A stretch of 64,000 nt of DNA from NCBI RefSeq assembly GCF_014191775.1, contig NZ_JACHXA010000007.1, forward strand, positions 1 to 64,000. The letters are read 5' to 3'. Made by a program: the position numbers and the translations under genes. Of this stretch, positions 1 through 9,459 are shown piece after piece (positions within the stretch are counted from its first letter, which is position 1; the number at the start of each line of letters is the position of its first letter). The notes under the pieces were generated by a model. It saw only the letters and a list, made by a program, of their open reading frames with translations, was not told the origin of the DNA and did no database searches. This DNA is from Limibacillus halophilus (GTDB lineage Bacteria; Pseudomonadota; Alphaproteobacteria; Kiloniellales; CECT-8803).

Positions 1-6
1 CTTCAT
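1..6 (-). CDS. Start of a gene running off the left edge
   Basis: Only the first two codons (ATG AAG, minus strand) lie in the window. A strong Shine-Dalgarno stretch, GGGAAGGAG, ends eight bases before the ATG on the minus strand, which makes a real start likely. The product cannot be read. A transposase remnant follows at 138-273, so an insertion-sequence gene is possible, but that is inference. Confidence 0.35.
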
Positions 7-137
7 GTGGATGGCTCCTTCCCTCTGTTGGTTCCAAACAGCACCAGCATGGCACATTGCGATGCCGTTCGGGTGGAGCCGTCCACACCATCAGATAAAC
101 GCGAACCAGTCTCGATAGAGCACGACTGAGCTATTTT

Positions 138-273
138 TCAAGCAGCGATGAGGCCGCGCCACTCGGCTAGAGCAGCAGCACGGCTTAGCTTGAAAGTGGC
201 TCGAGAGGAGAGGCTGCGTTCCCTTGTTGTAGAGGTTGTAGAAGGCGGCGTGGATGTCGGTAAACTTCTGCAA
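138..273 (-). pseudogene. IS6-type transposase, frameshifted C-terminal remnant
   Basis: Reading leftward, one frame gives LQKFTDIHAAFYNLYNK. A one-base shift at a GGG run then gives ERSLSSRATFKLSRAAALAE followed by WRGLIAA and a TGA at 138-140. Joined, this matches the usual end of IS6-family DDE transposases, which finish with an ERHL...R..AALAEWR-like stretch. An in-frame TGA and loss of similarity upstream show that the catalytic core is gone. It is a scar, not an active element. The family assignment is by recognition of the C-terminal pattern only. Confidence 0.65.
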
Positions 274-329
274 CTTTCACATTCGTCTGAAGCGGGCCAT
301 TGCTCTAGCTGCGGACAGAGTTCGGAGGG

Positions 330-1949
330 CTAAGCTGAGTAGATGACTTTGCCGTCCATCATCACGAGACGAACGTCGGTTCTCAGAAGAGCCCCCGGGC
401 CTTCGGCAAAGAAATCTCGATCAAGCACGACAATGTCCGCAGCCATTCCCGCTTTCAATGTGCCGGTGATGGTTTCAAGGTGTGCCGACCAGGCGGGTTC
501 ACGCGTGCCGTGGCGGATCGCCTCCTCCATAGGCAAAGCCCAATCGGGCCGATGCGGCTTGATCGCATCGTCACTAGGAGACTTGCGGGTCGACGCGATG
601 TACATGTTCGGTAACGCCTCGTACGGTGCCGTCGGCGTGTCCGTACCAAATGCCAGCGGCGCACCGGCCTTCAGGTATAGCGGCCACGCGAACCCGTTGG
701 CGCCTCGTTCAGGGCCCAACTTCTCTAACCAGTTGTCTAGGTAAGCCGGGTCGACATGAACCGGCTGCATCGACGCGGTGATGCCCAGCCTGCCGATCCT
801 CACAATCTGGTCTTCCCGAGCGTACTCCAGGTGTTCGATCCGGTGGCGTCGACCGGACGTTCCGTTGACCTTCGCTGCGTTCTCGATCGCATTGATGGCA
901 TCGTCGATCGTCGCATCGCCGATGGCGTGGATGGCAACTTGCAATCCTTCTTTGTCGGCTGCCGCGACCATCGACGTCAGAGCCTTGGCAGGCCAGATTG
1001 CTTCGCAGTTGGTGCCGTCGGTATAGGGTTGGCTCAGCGCTGCCGTGCAGCCGTCGATGGTTCCGTCGCCAATGAACTTGATGCCGGTGACCCGCAGTAT
1101 GTCTCCCTGGTGCTGCCCGGCGAGTTCCGCAGCACGCGCTACCTGCGCCAGCTCCTCGTCCAAGTTCCCAGTCCGCCACATGATGATATGGCCGATGACC
1201 CGTGCCGAAAGTTTGCCCGCCGCCTGCAACCGGGCCACGGATTCAAGCACCTGCTCTTCGAGGGCCATCTCGACAATTGAAGTGATTCCAGCCCGCGCGA
1301 ACGCGCTGAGAGCTTCCAATACCTGCTGGTCGAGTTCATCTTCCGACACGGTGTTCAGGAGCGGCCAAACCATGTTCGACGTCACCGTCTCCTGCAGCCA
1401 GCCGGTAGCCTCGCCGGTTTCGGGATCGCGCACGATCTCGCCGCCGACAGGATTGGGCGTCTCGTCATTGATGCCGAGTTCCTCAAGCGCCGCCGAATTC
1501 ACCCAAGTCGAGTGGAAGTCAAACGCGTCTAGGTATACCGGCCGATCCGGGACAATATCGTCGAGCATTGTCTTGTCAGGCCGACCGTTTGGCACATCGC
1601 CATGAACCCAGGCGGTGCCAAGAACTCTTGGCGCATCGGGGTTCTCGTAGGCCCATTGGCGTACTCGACGGCGAATCTCTTCAAGGCTTCCCGCGCCACG
1701 CAGCTGCGCCTTGCGCATCGCCGCGCCGGTCATCGCGAGATGAGCATGGCCATCCACGAACCCCGGTAAAATCAGACCGCCCGCTGCATCGATCCGTTTG
1801 CTATCGACCCCTGCCGCCGAAGTCGCCCCGTCCGAATCGCCTACATAGACGATCTTGCCGTCCTGGATCACGACCGCTTCCGCCCAAGGCTTTTCCGAGT
1901 CCGCTGTAAACACCCGGCCGCCCGCGATCAGAACACTCATTCCCGGCAT
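330..1949 (-). CDS. Amidohydrolase 3 (YtcJ-like) family metal-dependent hydrolase
   Basis: A 539-residue enzyme of the amidohydrolase superfamily, amidohydrolase 3/YtcJ branch, probably a cytosolic hydrolase of an N-acyl or cyclic amide. The N terminus carries the typical beta-sandwich opening (LIAGGRVFTADSEKPWAEAV). It is followed by LPGFVDGHAHL, whose HxH pair binds metal. Later motifs are AIHAIGDATID, RRHRIEHLEY, MQPVHVD and FGTDTP, and the C terminus closes with the AADIVVLD strand. The ATG at 1949 is preferred because GAGGTGG precedes it; ATG 1940 and TTG 1976 are alternatives. It is too long and of the wrong subfamily for imidazolonepropionase (HutI), so I do not place it in histidine breakdown. 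It sits alone between two transposase remnants and is the last gene of the leftward block. The substrate is unknown. Confidence 0.85.
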   Translation of the reverse strand: MPGMSVLIAGGRVFTADSEKPWAEAVVIQDGKIVYVGDSDGATSAAGVDSKRIDAAGGLILPGFVDGHAHLAMTGAAMRKAQLRGAGSLEEIRRRVRQWAYENPDAPRVLGTAWVHGDVPNGRPDKTMLDDIVPDRPVYLDAFDFHSTWVNSAALEELGINDETPNPVGGEIVRDPETGEATGWLQETVTSNMVWPLLNTVSEDELDQQVLEALSAFARAGITSIVEMALEEQVLESVARLQAAGKLSARVIGHIIMWRTGNLDEELAQVARAAELAGQHQGDILRVTGIKFIGDGTIDGCTAALSQPYTDGTNCEAIWPAKALTSMVAAADKEGLQVAIHAIGDATIDDAINAIENAAKVNGTSGRRHRIEHLEYAREDQIVRIGRLGITASMQPVHVDPAYLDNWLEKLGPERGANGFAWPLYLKAGAPLAFGTDTPTAPYEALPNMYIASTRKSPSDDAIKPHRPDWALPMEEAIRHGTREPAWSAHLETITGTLKAGMAADIVVLDRDFFAEGPGALLRTDVRLVMMDGKVIYSA

Positions 1950-2265
1950 GACCACCTCGTCCCCTTCAGTTCCCAAGCCTCTAGACAGATACGCTATCGG
2001 CGCAGGTAAGATTGTTCAATTGTCCGACTGGTGGAGGGTCCATCACGACCACGGGGAGAAATAGGCTAGGGGCCATCTGCCGATGTTCGCGGCGAGACGG
2101 CGAATCGCCGCTCCGAATTGGATTGCGGGGATCGAATTCGAGAGCCAAGCGCGGAACGTCCGCATTCCCTGCAATCACAAGTCAGTTCCCTGCTCGCGCA
2201 AAATTTCCCTGGTGTCAGGGCAAACTTGCTTGAGCCGAGGTGAGGTGGGTTTGTAGCCTTAGCGG
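1950..2265. other. Intergenic stretch without a supported gene
   Basis: About 316 bases between the amidohydrolase start and a transposase remnant. The short frames here lack ribosome binding sites and family resemblance. It must hold the amidohydrolase promoter unless that gene is read from the upstream leftward block; no promoter boxes stand out. Confidence 0.5.
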
Positions 2266-2445
2266 ATGAAAAATCCGTTCCGCTCTTTCAACTCATCGCC
2301 GGAAGTGATCCGCCTGACGGTTATGCTGTATATCCGCTATCGCTCCGCCAGGTGGAGGATATCCAGTTCGACCGTCACATTCCCTCCCGCGAAACCTTCA
2401 AGCAGGACCGCTCGGCCGCTTTGGCGGCGTTCTGGCGGATGTTTA
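2266..2445 (+). pseudogene. IS6-type transposase remnant with internal deletion
   Basis: The frame opens with ATG and MKNPFRSFNSSPEVIRLTVM followed by LYIRY, a typical N terminus of one IS6-like transposase group. After IRY the sequence shifts frame, consistent with loss of a few bases, and continues LRQVEDIQFDRHIPSRETFK and then QDRSAALAAFWRMF, which resembles the C-terminal end of the same kind of protein. The start and end of the gene are thus joined and the DDE core is missing. It runs right up to the stop codon of the convergent aconitase-X gene (TAA at 2443-2445). It lies on the opposite strand to the remnant at 138-273. Confidence 0.65.
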
Positions 2446-4119
2446 CTCCAGCCAAGTCGGCAGGTTGGCTGGCGCCTTGCCGTTTTGGGCTGCACGGGCG
2501 CAGTCCGCAAGGCTGCCAAAGCGCACCTCGCGACCGCAGAGGCCTGGAGCGTAATGAGCGTACTTGCCGGAGTTGGTCATCAAGACGCGCGCTTGCGGCG
2601 GAAAAACGGGTTCAGAGATGGAACACCAGCAAATGTCGGGGATCAATTGAACGCCTGCCTTCTCCAACCGGGCGGCAAGACCTTGATCTCGTGCCGTAGC
2701 AAGGGTCTCCCGACCTAGGGTTATGATCACCGAAACTGCGGGGTGGCGCCGACGGCCCTCCATAAGCGCGGCGAACTTGCGAGTCTCGGCCAAAGAAAAA
2801 TGAGGGCTTCCCAAAGACACGAGATCGACGTCTCCACCACCGGCATTAAATCCCTTCCAGGCGCGGGCGAGATCGGCGCGGGTAATGCGAACACAATCGG
2901 CATCGTCCGTTGCGGGCCGGTTACCCTCGGGAGTGATTCCCGCCACATGAAGCATCGGCGCCGCCGAGGTGGTGCCGAATGCCGCGCAAAGGGCTCTCAG
3001 GTCATCTTCCGACGGCGCGGTGGTTTCCAGGCCCTTCAGGACCGGAATCCTATCGGGTGATAGCTGTCCGGCCAGCCATCCCAGCAGCGGCCACAAGGCA
3101 TCATCGTATCCTGCGGGCAGTTCAACCTCGATCTTGCGGTGCGCTGCCCTGTTCGCTTCCAGATAGACACCGGCGTGCGGCGCCCGCCCGGTCAGAGCGA
3201 TACAGAGGTCCAGGAAATCCGGGTGCTTTGCCGTCCGCGCGCCGAGGACGCTGTTGGCATAGATTACCGCATTCGATTCCGACCAACCGATGGCCTCGCC
3301 TTCCAACGGCCTGTCATCCAAATGGTAGGGTGCGCAGGTGAAGCTCGGCCGTGCGCCCATCTGCACATAAGCGTCGGCCAGCTGACTGGCCGGCAACCCG
3401 AACTCGGGCGGCACCTTCTGGCTCCGCCAATTGACGTAGTCCACCGAGATCGCGTTCATAGTCGTTGGTACGACGACCTTTGCGTTCATCTCCGCCATTG
3501 CGGCGGCGAAACGCAGGTTGGCGGGACTGGCATAAATGCAGCCGTCGATGTGGACACGGGTCACGTCAATCAACCGATCAGCACCCTGCAAGGCAGCCAT
3601 GGCGCACAGTGTCTCCATGGCGAACTTCGCTGCCGGGCCGCGTGCGCCACTCAGGAGGGAGCGATCGCCGGCTGTCAGGTTCAGGTCTGACGCGGACAGA
3701 GGCGCGAGCGGCAAGGATAAACCATCGCCCTCGACGGCGGTTTCGGTAATGCGAAGGTATGGAACCTTGGATAGCGCCTCGTACTCCCGCTCGGGGACTC
3801 GTAAGACCGCCAGGGGGCGCTCGAACATTCTCCCGGCAATCATCGCCCCCAGGGTGAGGATGTCCTCATCCTCCTTGAAGACCAGCGCCGCAGGCGCATT
3901 GCCGTTCAGGGCGAGCTCCAGCAGGACGCCGCTGCCCGTACAGGAGCCGCGGCTGGTAGGCATCAGGACGACACACCCGGTTAGAAGTTGACCGTGTTGG
4001 TCGTGGTGGGCATCGATAACACGGCCTGTTTCCGGATCGACTCCACCCCAGAAACTCAGTCCATCGGAGCAGGTCAAAACCGGGCCTTCGACCGCAGCGG
4101 GAACGATCAGCTGTGCCAT
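2443..4119 (-). CDS. Aconitase X, probable cis-3-hydroxy-L-proline dehydratase
   Basis: A 558-residue fused aconitase-X protein. Residues 1 to about 135 are the swivelling small domain (DUF126), with the signature TSRGSCTGSG at about 55-64. From about 145 onward is the large catalytic domain (DUF521), with HIDGCIYA near 190, FTCAPY near 260, ESNAVIYANSVLGART near 281 and a C-terminal MTNSGKYAHYAPGL stretch. Characterised bacterial members use an Fe-S centre to dehydrate cis-3-hydroxy-L-proline to pyrroline-2-carboxylate; other substrates are possible. The start at 4119 keeps the domain whole and leaves an 88-base gap to the upstream dapA-like gene; the longer frame from 4227 would overlap that gene and adds only non-homologous residues. 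A transposase remnant ends at its stop codon, but the C terminus looks intact. Confidence 0.85.
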   Translation of the reverse strand: MAQLIVPAAVEGPVLTCSDGLSFWGGVDPETGRVIDAHHDQHGQLLTGCVVLMPTSRGSCTGSGVLLELALNGNAPAALVFKEDEDILTLGAMIAGRMFERPLAVLRVPEREYEALSKVPYLRITETAVEGDGLSLPLAPLSASDLNLTAGDRSLLSGARGPAAKFAMETLCAMAALQGADRLIDVTRVHIDGCIYASPANLRFAAAMAEMNAKVVVPTTMNAISVDYVNWRSQKVPPEFGLPASQLADAYVQMGARPSFTCAPYHLDDRPLEGEAIGWSESNAVIYANSVLGARTAKHPDFLDLCIALTGRAPHAGVYLEANRAAHRKIEVELPAGYDDALWPLLGWLAGQLSPDRIPVLKGLETTAPSEDDLRALCAAFGTTSAAPMLHVAGITPEGNRPATDDADCVRITRADLARAWKGFNAGGGDVDLVSLGSPHFSLAETRKFAALMEGRRRHPAVSVIITLGRETLATARDQGLAARLEKAGVQLIPDICWCSISEPVFPPQARVLMTNSGKYAHYAPGLCGREVRFGSLADCARAAQNGKAPANLPTWLE

Positions 4120-4207
4120 GTGGAGTGCCTTGCTTGTCGTCCGCAAGCCAGGTGCGAGCGGGTCGGGTTGGACGCGGACGGGGCTATGACGCCGCCATCG
4201 TGTTTTT

Positions 4208-5140
4208 TCATCTGGCCCAGGCCGCATACCAATCTCTGAACAGGCGGTGCTGCTGCTCCAGATACTTGCGCTGGCTGTCGCTCAGCGCGTCGGTCTCGTT
4301 GAAGTGCGTTGCATAGTTCGCATGACCCTCCAGAACCATGAGGTGCTTATAATAAAGTACCAGATCCGGGCCTTCGTCGAAGGTGGAGAGAACATGCAGT
4401 GCATCGTCCAGTTGACGCGCCTTGACGCGAGCCTCCGGGTCGCCCGCCGCGGCTTTCTCGCTAAGCGCCACCAGGTGCAACACCTCTTTCGGCAAGGCGT
4501 TCCCGACCCCGGTAATCGCGCCCTTTGCGCCGCAATTCACGAAGCCGTGGTAAACCTGGGTATCAACGCCGATCATCAGGATAAGATCGTCGTCCTTCGA
4601 CGTGATGTTCTCGGCCGCGTAGCGCATATCTGCAGCGCCGCCGAATTCCTTGAAGCCCACCATGTTCGAATGTTTGGCGCGCAATTCGAAGAACAGATCG
4701 GCACGCGTAGCAAACCCGTAGTAGGGGCTATTATAAATGATCGCCGGAATCTCCGGGGCCGCGTTCAGGATGCTCTCGAAGTGCGCCCGCTGAGCCGCTA
4801 CCGAGGAGCCCCGCGAGAGGACACGCGGAATCACCATCAGGCCTTGAGCGCCGACACGCGCGGCATGCGCGGCATGAGCCGTGGCGCTGGCCGTGTTGAC
4901 TGCTCCGGTGCCGACGATCGTCGGAATCCCTGCTTCGACGAGGCGGGTCACGCCTTCTTGGCGCTGACTGTCGGTCAGCAGCGGCCAGTCGCCCATCGAC
5001 CCGCAATAGACCACCGCAGACATGCCCTCGGCGATCAGCTCCCGTCCCCGTTGGACAAGGGCGTCAAAATCGGGGCTGCGATCTGCGTTGCAGGGGGTCA
5101 TCAACGCTGGAATGCAGCCCGTGAAAATCTTGTTGTCCAT
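4208..5140 (-). CDS. DapA/NanA-type (dihydrodipicolinate synthase family) lyase
   Basis: A 310-residue class I aldolase-fold protein of the DHDPS/N-acetylneuraminate lyase family. The catalytic tyrosine lies in IIYNSPYYG (about 136) and the Schiff-base lysine in VGFKEFGG (about 164). The usual GTTGE phosphate-loop region reads GSMGD, so it is unlikely to be housekeeping DapA. The ATG at 5140 has AGAGGA upstream; a GTG lies one codon earlier. It reads leftward just ahead of aconitase X. Some family members deaminate 1-pyrroline-4-hydroxy-2-carboxylate in hydroxyproline catabolism, which would fit the neighbour, but that is inference; a keto-acid aldolase role is equally possible. Confidence 0.8.
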   Translation of the reverse strand: MDNKIFTGCIPALMTPCNADRSPDFDALVQRGRELIAEGMSAVVYCGSMGDWPLLTDSQRQEGVTRLVEAGIPTIVGTGAVNTASATAHAAHAARVGAQGLMVIPRVLSRGSSVAAQRAHFESILNAAPEIPAIIYNSPYYGFATRADLFFELRAKHSNMVGFKEFGGAADMRYAAENITSKDDDLILMIGVDTQVYHGFVNCGAKGAITGVGNALPKEVLHLVALSEKAAAGDPEARVKARQLDDALHVLSTFDEGPDLVLYYKHLMVLEGHANYATHFNETDALSDSQRKYLEQQHRLFRDWYAAWAR

Positions 5141-5236
5141 CACGTAGTCCTCTTTTGCTAACTTTGTTTTCAGCGATACGCGCCGCTGCCATTAATCTGC
5201 CTGCTGCCCGCAAGCCCGAGGTGTCGCGCGGGCGTT

Positions 5237-5866
5237 CTAACGAATCTTGGACAGGAATCTCCTTGTATGCTCTGACTGAGCATCGCTGAAGATCTGTTGA
5301 GGTGGCCCAATCTCTTCCATGATTCCTTCATGGAAGTAGGCAACGCGGTCGGAAACGTCCCTTGCGAAGCCCATTTCGTGGGTGACGCAAATCATCGTCA
5401 TGCCCTCTTCAGCGAGCAAACGCATAGTATCGAGCACCTCACCCACCAACTCCGGATCGAGGGCTGAGGTAGCCTCGTCGAAAAGCATATAGTCCGGCTC
5501 CATTGCCAGCGCCCTGGCGATCGCCAAACGCTGTTGCTGTCCGCCGGAGAGGGCACCCGGATAACTATGAATTTTATGGCTAAGCCCGACGTGGTCAAGT
5601 TGTTTGAGGGCCAGATCGCGGGCATCCTTCTTGGATAACCCCCTGACAATCCTTGGCGAAACGGCGACGTTCTCGAGCGTTGTCAGATGCGGAAAGCTGT
5701 TCCATTGCTGGAACACCATACCGAGCTTTTGGCGCAATTTATTCAGGTTGGTGTTTTTTGCGTGTACTTTGACGCCGTCGACTCTGATCGAGCTGCTCTG
5801 GATCGGCTCTAGACCGTTGATGCAGTAAAGCAGGGTGGATTTTCCCGATCCGGACTTTCCCGCCTT
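5237..5866 (-). pseudogene. Decayed polar-amino-acid ABC transporter ATPase (GlnQ/HisP type)
   Basis: The open frame begins right after an in-frame TGA (5867-5869) and holds most of an ABC ATPase: Walker A as GKSGSGKST, then LLYCINGLEP, Q-loop MVFQQWNSFPHLTTLENV, signature LSGGQQQRLAIARAL, Walker B YMLFDEATSALDPELV and the H-loop VTHEMGFA. The first 30 or so residues (A-loop and first strands) are absent or out of frame, and there is no good start codon before Walker A. Only about 209 codons remain against about 240-260 in the family. It lies 26 bases after hutU, with no permease or binding-protein gene beside it. It looks like the leftover of a lost histidine or amino-acid importer. A sequencing error is the alternative explanation. 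Confidence 0.7.
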
Positions 5867-5892
5867 TCACGGACAAGTGCGCAATCTCACCA

Positions 5893-7590
5893 TCACTTCA
5901 GGATCGCTGGCAGGTTCAACTTGTGCTCACGCGCGCAATCGATGGCGATGTCATAACCTGCGTCGGCATGGCGCATGACCCCAGTGGCGGGGTCGTTCCA
6001 CAAAACGTTGCCGATGCGCCGGTCGGCGTCCTCGCTGCCGTCGCAACAGATCACCATGCCCGAGTGTTGGCTAAATCCCATGCCGACGCCGCCGCCATGA
6101 TGCAGGCTGACCCAGGTCGCGCCGCTTGCGCAGTTGAGAAGAGCGTTGAGCAGCGGCCAGTCCGAAACCGCATCGGAGCCGTCCTTCATGGCTTCGGTTT
6201 CTCGGTTGGGCGAGGCCACGGAACCCGAATCCAGATGGTCGCGGCCGATTACGACAGGTGCCTTCAGTTCGCCCTTGCGCACCATTTCGTTGAAGGCCAG
6301 TCCGGCGCGGTGCCGGTCGCCGAGCCCAATCCAACAGATGCGCGCCGGCAGGCCTTGGAAGGCAATCCTTTCGCGCGCCATGTCGAGCCAGTTGTGCAGG
6401 TGGCCGTTGTCGGGAAACAGCTCCTTCATCTTCGCATCGGTTTTGTAAATGTCCTCGGGGTCGCCGGAAAGCGCACACCAGCGGAAGGGCCCGATGCCTT
6501 TGCAAAACAAAGGCCGGATGTAAGCCGGGACAAACCCCGGGAAGGCAAAGGCATTCTCCAAGCCTTCTTCCTTGGCCACCTGACGGATGTTGTTGCCGTA
6601 GTCGAGTGTCGGCACGCCGGCGCTCCAGAAATCCACCATTGCAGCGACGTGCGCCTTCATGCTGGCGCGGGCGGCCTTCTCAACACTCTTGGGGTCGCTT
6701 TCCTGCTTGGCGCGCCATTCCGAAACGCTCCAACCCAAAGGCAGGTATCCATGGACCGGGTCGTGGGCGCTGGTTTGATCGGTGACGATATCTGGGCGTC
6801 CATTGGGGACCGAAGCATCGCCTGTCTTCATGCGGCGGACGAGTTCCGGAAAGATCTCGGCGGCGTTTCCAATGAGGGCCACCGACTTCGCCTCGCCTTT
6901 GGCAGTCCAGTCCGCGATCATCGACAGGGCTGCGTCGAGGTCTTGCGCCTTGGCGTCGCAGTAGCGGGTGCGGATGCGGAAATCGGCCCGTGTTTCGTCA
7001 CACTCGACGGCCAGACAGCAAGCCCCTGCCATGACCGCGGCCAGGGGTTGCGCTCCCCCCATGCCGCCAAGGCCCGCAGTCAGAATCCATTTGCCTGTCA
7101 GGTCACCGTCGTAGTGCTGACGACCAGCTTCGGCGAAGGTCTCGTAAGTGCCCTGCACGATACCTTGGGTGCCGATGTAGATCCACGATCCGGCGGTCAT
7201 CTGGCCGTACATGGCCAGTCCCTTCTTATCCAACTCGTTGAAATGCTCCCAGGTTGCCCAATGCGGGACCAGGTTCGAGTTGGCGATCAACACGCGCGGC
7301 GCATCCTTGTGCGTGCGGAACACGCCGACAGGCTTGCCCGACTGCACGAGCAGGGTCTCGGTATCCTCCAGGTCCCGCAAGCAAGCGACGATCTGGTCGA
7401 AGTCGTCCCATGTGCGCGCCGCACGGCCGATGCCGCCGTAGACCACCAGCTCGTGCGGATTCTCCGCAACATCGGGATGTAGGTTGTTCATCAGCATCCG
7501 AAGGGGCGCTTCCGTCAGCCAACTTTTTGCGGTGATCTCGGTTCCGGTTGCGGGAAAGATGTCGCGGACGTTGTGGCGAGGGTTGGTCAT
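5893..7590 (-). CDS. hutU: Urocanate hydratase
   Basis: A 565-residue cytosolic NAD-dependent urocanase, the second step of histidine breakdown (urocanate to imidazolone-propionate). The length and motifs match the family throughout: [48 protein letters not shown], the dinucleotide-binding [28 protein letters not shown] with the active-site cysteine region, and [17 protein letters not shown] near the end. The ATG is preceded by CGGAGGACAGC. It follows hutH by 85 bases on the same strand, so the two are very probably co-transcribed and under HutC control. It is intact, unlike the ABC ATPase remnant after it. Confidence 0.97.
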   Translation of the reverse strand: MTNPRHNVRDIFPATGTEITAKSWLTEAPLRMLMNNLHPDVAENPHELVVYGGIGRAARTWDDFDQIVACLRDLEDTETLLVQSGKPVGVFRTHKDAPRVLIANSNLVPHWATWEHFNELDKKGLAMYGQMTAGSWIYIGTQGIVQGTYETFAEAGRQHYDGDLTGKWILTAGLGGMGGAQPLAAVMAGACCLAVECDETRADFRIRTRYCDAKAQDLDAALSMIADWTAKGEAKSVALIGNAAEIFPELVRRMKTGDASVPNGRPDIVTDQTSAHDPVHGYLPLGWSVSEWRAKQESDPKSVEKAARASMKAHVAAMVDFWSAGVPTLDYGNNIRQVAKEEGLENAFAFPGFVPAYIRPLFCKGIGPFRWCALSGDPEDIYKTDAKMKELFPDNGHLHNWLDMARERIAFQGLPARICWIGLGDRHRAGLAFNEMVRKGELKAPVVIGRDHLDSGSVASPNRETEAMKDGSDAVSDWPLLNALLNCASGATWVSLHHGGGVGMGFSQHSGMVICCDGSEDADRRIGNVLWNDPATGVMRHADAGYDIAIDCAREHKLNLPAILK

Positions 7591-7675
7591 GCTGTCCTCC
7601 GATCAGGCTCGTTCTAGCCGACGCTGCGGTTGTGATGGTTTGTTGAGTTTGCTGCAAAGAGGTAAACCGACATGC

Positions 7676-9205
7676 TCATCCCCCAAGCTCCGGCAAACTG
7701 AGGTCGTGGGTGAGGCGACCGTCGGCGATCATCGCCGCAGCGCTGGCGATATCATCGGCCAAGTAGCGGTCTTCGGTAACGCGAGGCGCTTCGCTGCGCA
7801 GTCGCCCCATCACGCCCTGGAGCGTGGTGCTGGTGTTCAGCGGCGCGCGAAACTCGATGCCTTGAGCGGCGCACATGGCCTCCACGCCAAGAATGACGTT
7901 CAGGTTGGCGTTCATCCGGTGCAGCCGCCGGGCGGCATGGGCGGCCATGCTGACGTGATCTTCCTGGTTGGCCGAGGTCGGGGTGGAATCGGTGGAGCAG
8001 GCGTGGGCTAGGTGCTTGTTCTCGCTCATCAGCGCCGCCGTCGTCACTTCGGCAATCATCAGACCCGAGTTGAGCCCCGGATCGGGTGTTAGAAACGGCG
8101 GCAGGTCGAAGCTGAGCGTCGGGTCCACCATCAAGGCGACGCGGCGCTGCGCAATAGCACCGATCTCGGCCACCGCCAGCGCGATCTGGTCGGCCGCGAA
8201 AGCGACGGGTTCGGCATGAAAATTGCCGCCGGAGACGATCAGCCCTTCCTCAACGAGGACCAGTGGATTGTCGGTCACGGCATTGGCCTCGACCTCCAGC
8301 GTCCGGCCTGCGAAACGCAATAGGTCGATCGCAGCACCCGTTACCTGCGGTTGGCAGCGGATGCAGTAGGGGTCCTGGACCCGGGTATCGCCTTCCCGGT
8401 GGCTTTCGCGAATCTCACTACCCGCCATCAAGGCCGTTTGCGCGCGGGCCACGTCGATCTGGCCCGGATGACCTCGTAACGTGTGGATCGCATCCACCAA
8501 CGGAGCGGTGGAGCCCATGATGGCGTCGGTGGATAGAGCCGCCGTGACGACTGAGGCGCGGGCGTTGGCCCAGGCGCCGAACAGGCCAACGAGCGCGCAG
8601 GCCGTCGAAAACTGGGTGCCGTTGATAAGTGCCAAACCTTCCTTCGGTCCGAGCACGATAGGCGACAGTCCGGCGCGCTTCAGGGCCTCTGCGGCCAGGA
8701 GCTCCTCGCCGTCATGGGTTGCCCGGCCTTCACCCAGCATGGCCGCAGCCATGTGCGCCAGCGGCGCCAGATCGCCGGAGGCGCCAACCGAACCTTGATC
8801 GGGGACAACGGGCATGACCCCTGCGGCCAGCATATCCTCCAGCAAGCGAACCGTCTCCCAAGCCACGCCCGAAGCGCCGCGTCCCAGGCTGAGGAGCTTC
8901 AGCGCCATCATCAGCCGTGTCGTCGCCTGGTCGAGCGCTTGGCCCACACCGCAGCAGTGACTGAGAATCAAATTGCGTTGCAGCTTCGCCGTGTCCTTTG
9001 CCGCGATCTTGACGCTGGCAAGCTTGCCGAAGCCGGTGTTCACGCCATAGATAGCGGCATCGCCTGCCGCCGCGTCACGGACCAACTTGGCAGCGGCCTC
9101 AATGCCTGCGCGGGCCGATTCATCGAGCCGTATGGGGCCTGTCCCACGCCAGATCGCCTCCAGCGTCTCCAGTGTCGCCTGACCGGGCACGAGCGTGAGC
9201 GTCAT
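7676..9205 (-). CDS. hutH: Histidine ammonia-lyase (canonical copy)
   Basis: A 509-residue cytosolic lyase that deaminates L-histidine to urocanate. Numbering from ATG 9205 (GGAGG seven bases upstream) gives Tyr53 in [10 protein letters not shown], His83 in LSHCCGVG and the MIO-forming Ala142-Ser143-Gly144 in [14 protein letters not shown], the same positions as in the Pseudomonas enzyme. The C-terminal half holds [14 protein letters not shown] and [10 protein letters not shown], typical of true HAL. It lies downstream of hutC and upstream of hutU. A second lyase of the same family lies at 11262-12785 with a different MIO triad; this copy is the orthodox one. Confidence 0.96.
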   Translation of the reverse strand: MTLTLVPGQATLETLEAIWRGTGPIRLDESARAGIEAAAKLVRDAAAGDAAIYGVNTGFGKLASVKIAAKDTAKLQRNLILSHCCGVGQALDQATTRLMMALKLLSLGRGASGVAWETVRLLEDMLAAGVMPVVPDQGSVGASGDLAPLAHMAAAMLGEGRATHDGEELLAAEALKRAGLSPIVLGPKEGLALINGTQFSTACALVGLFGAWANARASVVTAALSTDAIMGSTAPLVDAIHTLRGHPGQIDVARAQTALMAGSEIRESHREGDTRVQDPYCIRCQPQVTGAAIDLLRFAGRTLEVEANAVTDNPLVLVEEGLIVSGGNFHAEPVAFAADQIALAVAEIGAIAQRRVALMVDPTLSFDLPPFLTPDPGLNSGLMIAEVTTAALMSENKHLAHACSTDSTPTSANQEDHVSMAAHAARRLHRMNANLNVILGVEAMCAAQGIEFRAPLNTSTTLQGVMGRLRSEAPRVTEDRYLADDIASAAAMIADGRLTHDLSLPELGG

Positions 9206-9382
9206 GTGGTTCCTCCAAAACACGGGCTATGGAGCAGGTCGTGTTAACCAGGTTCCATAGCGCTGGTCACAGCGCAGACCGAAGATGCGGTTCGTGGTCA
9301 AAGTGACTGAGGCATTCCTCAGCCGATCTTAGCCTTTGCTCGGCGAAAGAAAACAAGGCCATATTATTTGATCTTTTGTGTT

Positions 9383-9398
9383 TTATGTCTGCACATAA
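9383..9398. promoter_or_regulatory. Palindrome upstream of hutH, candidate HutC operator
   Basis: TTATGT-CTGC-ACATAA is a perfect inverted repeat with 6-base arms in the AT-rich gap between hutC and hutH, 178 bases before the hutH start. The nine-base half TTATGTCTG recurs inverted at 10265-10273, in the hutC-hutD promoter gap. The size and position suit a GntR/HutC operator; binding is inferred. Confidence 0.5.
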
Positions 9399-9459
9399 TA
9401 ATTTGTCAACACAGAATTGATTGACCTTCCCTTTGGCGTTGTCTGTCCCGGGACCGGTA

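Noticed and set aside
330-1949. The amidohydrolase as the missing imidazolonepropionase (HutI)
   Set aside because: About 540 residues with amidohydrolase 3/YtcJ motifs, while HutI is about 400 residues with different motifs.
5923-7482. Long open frame antisense to hutU, over 500 codons
   Set aside because: It mirrors hutU codon structure in a G+C-rich gene, shows no domain and has no ribosome binding site.
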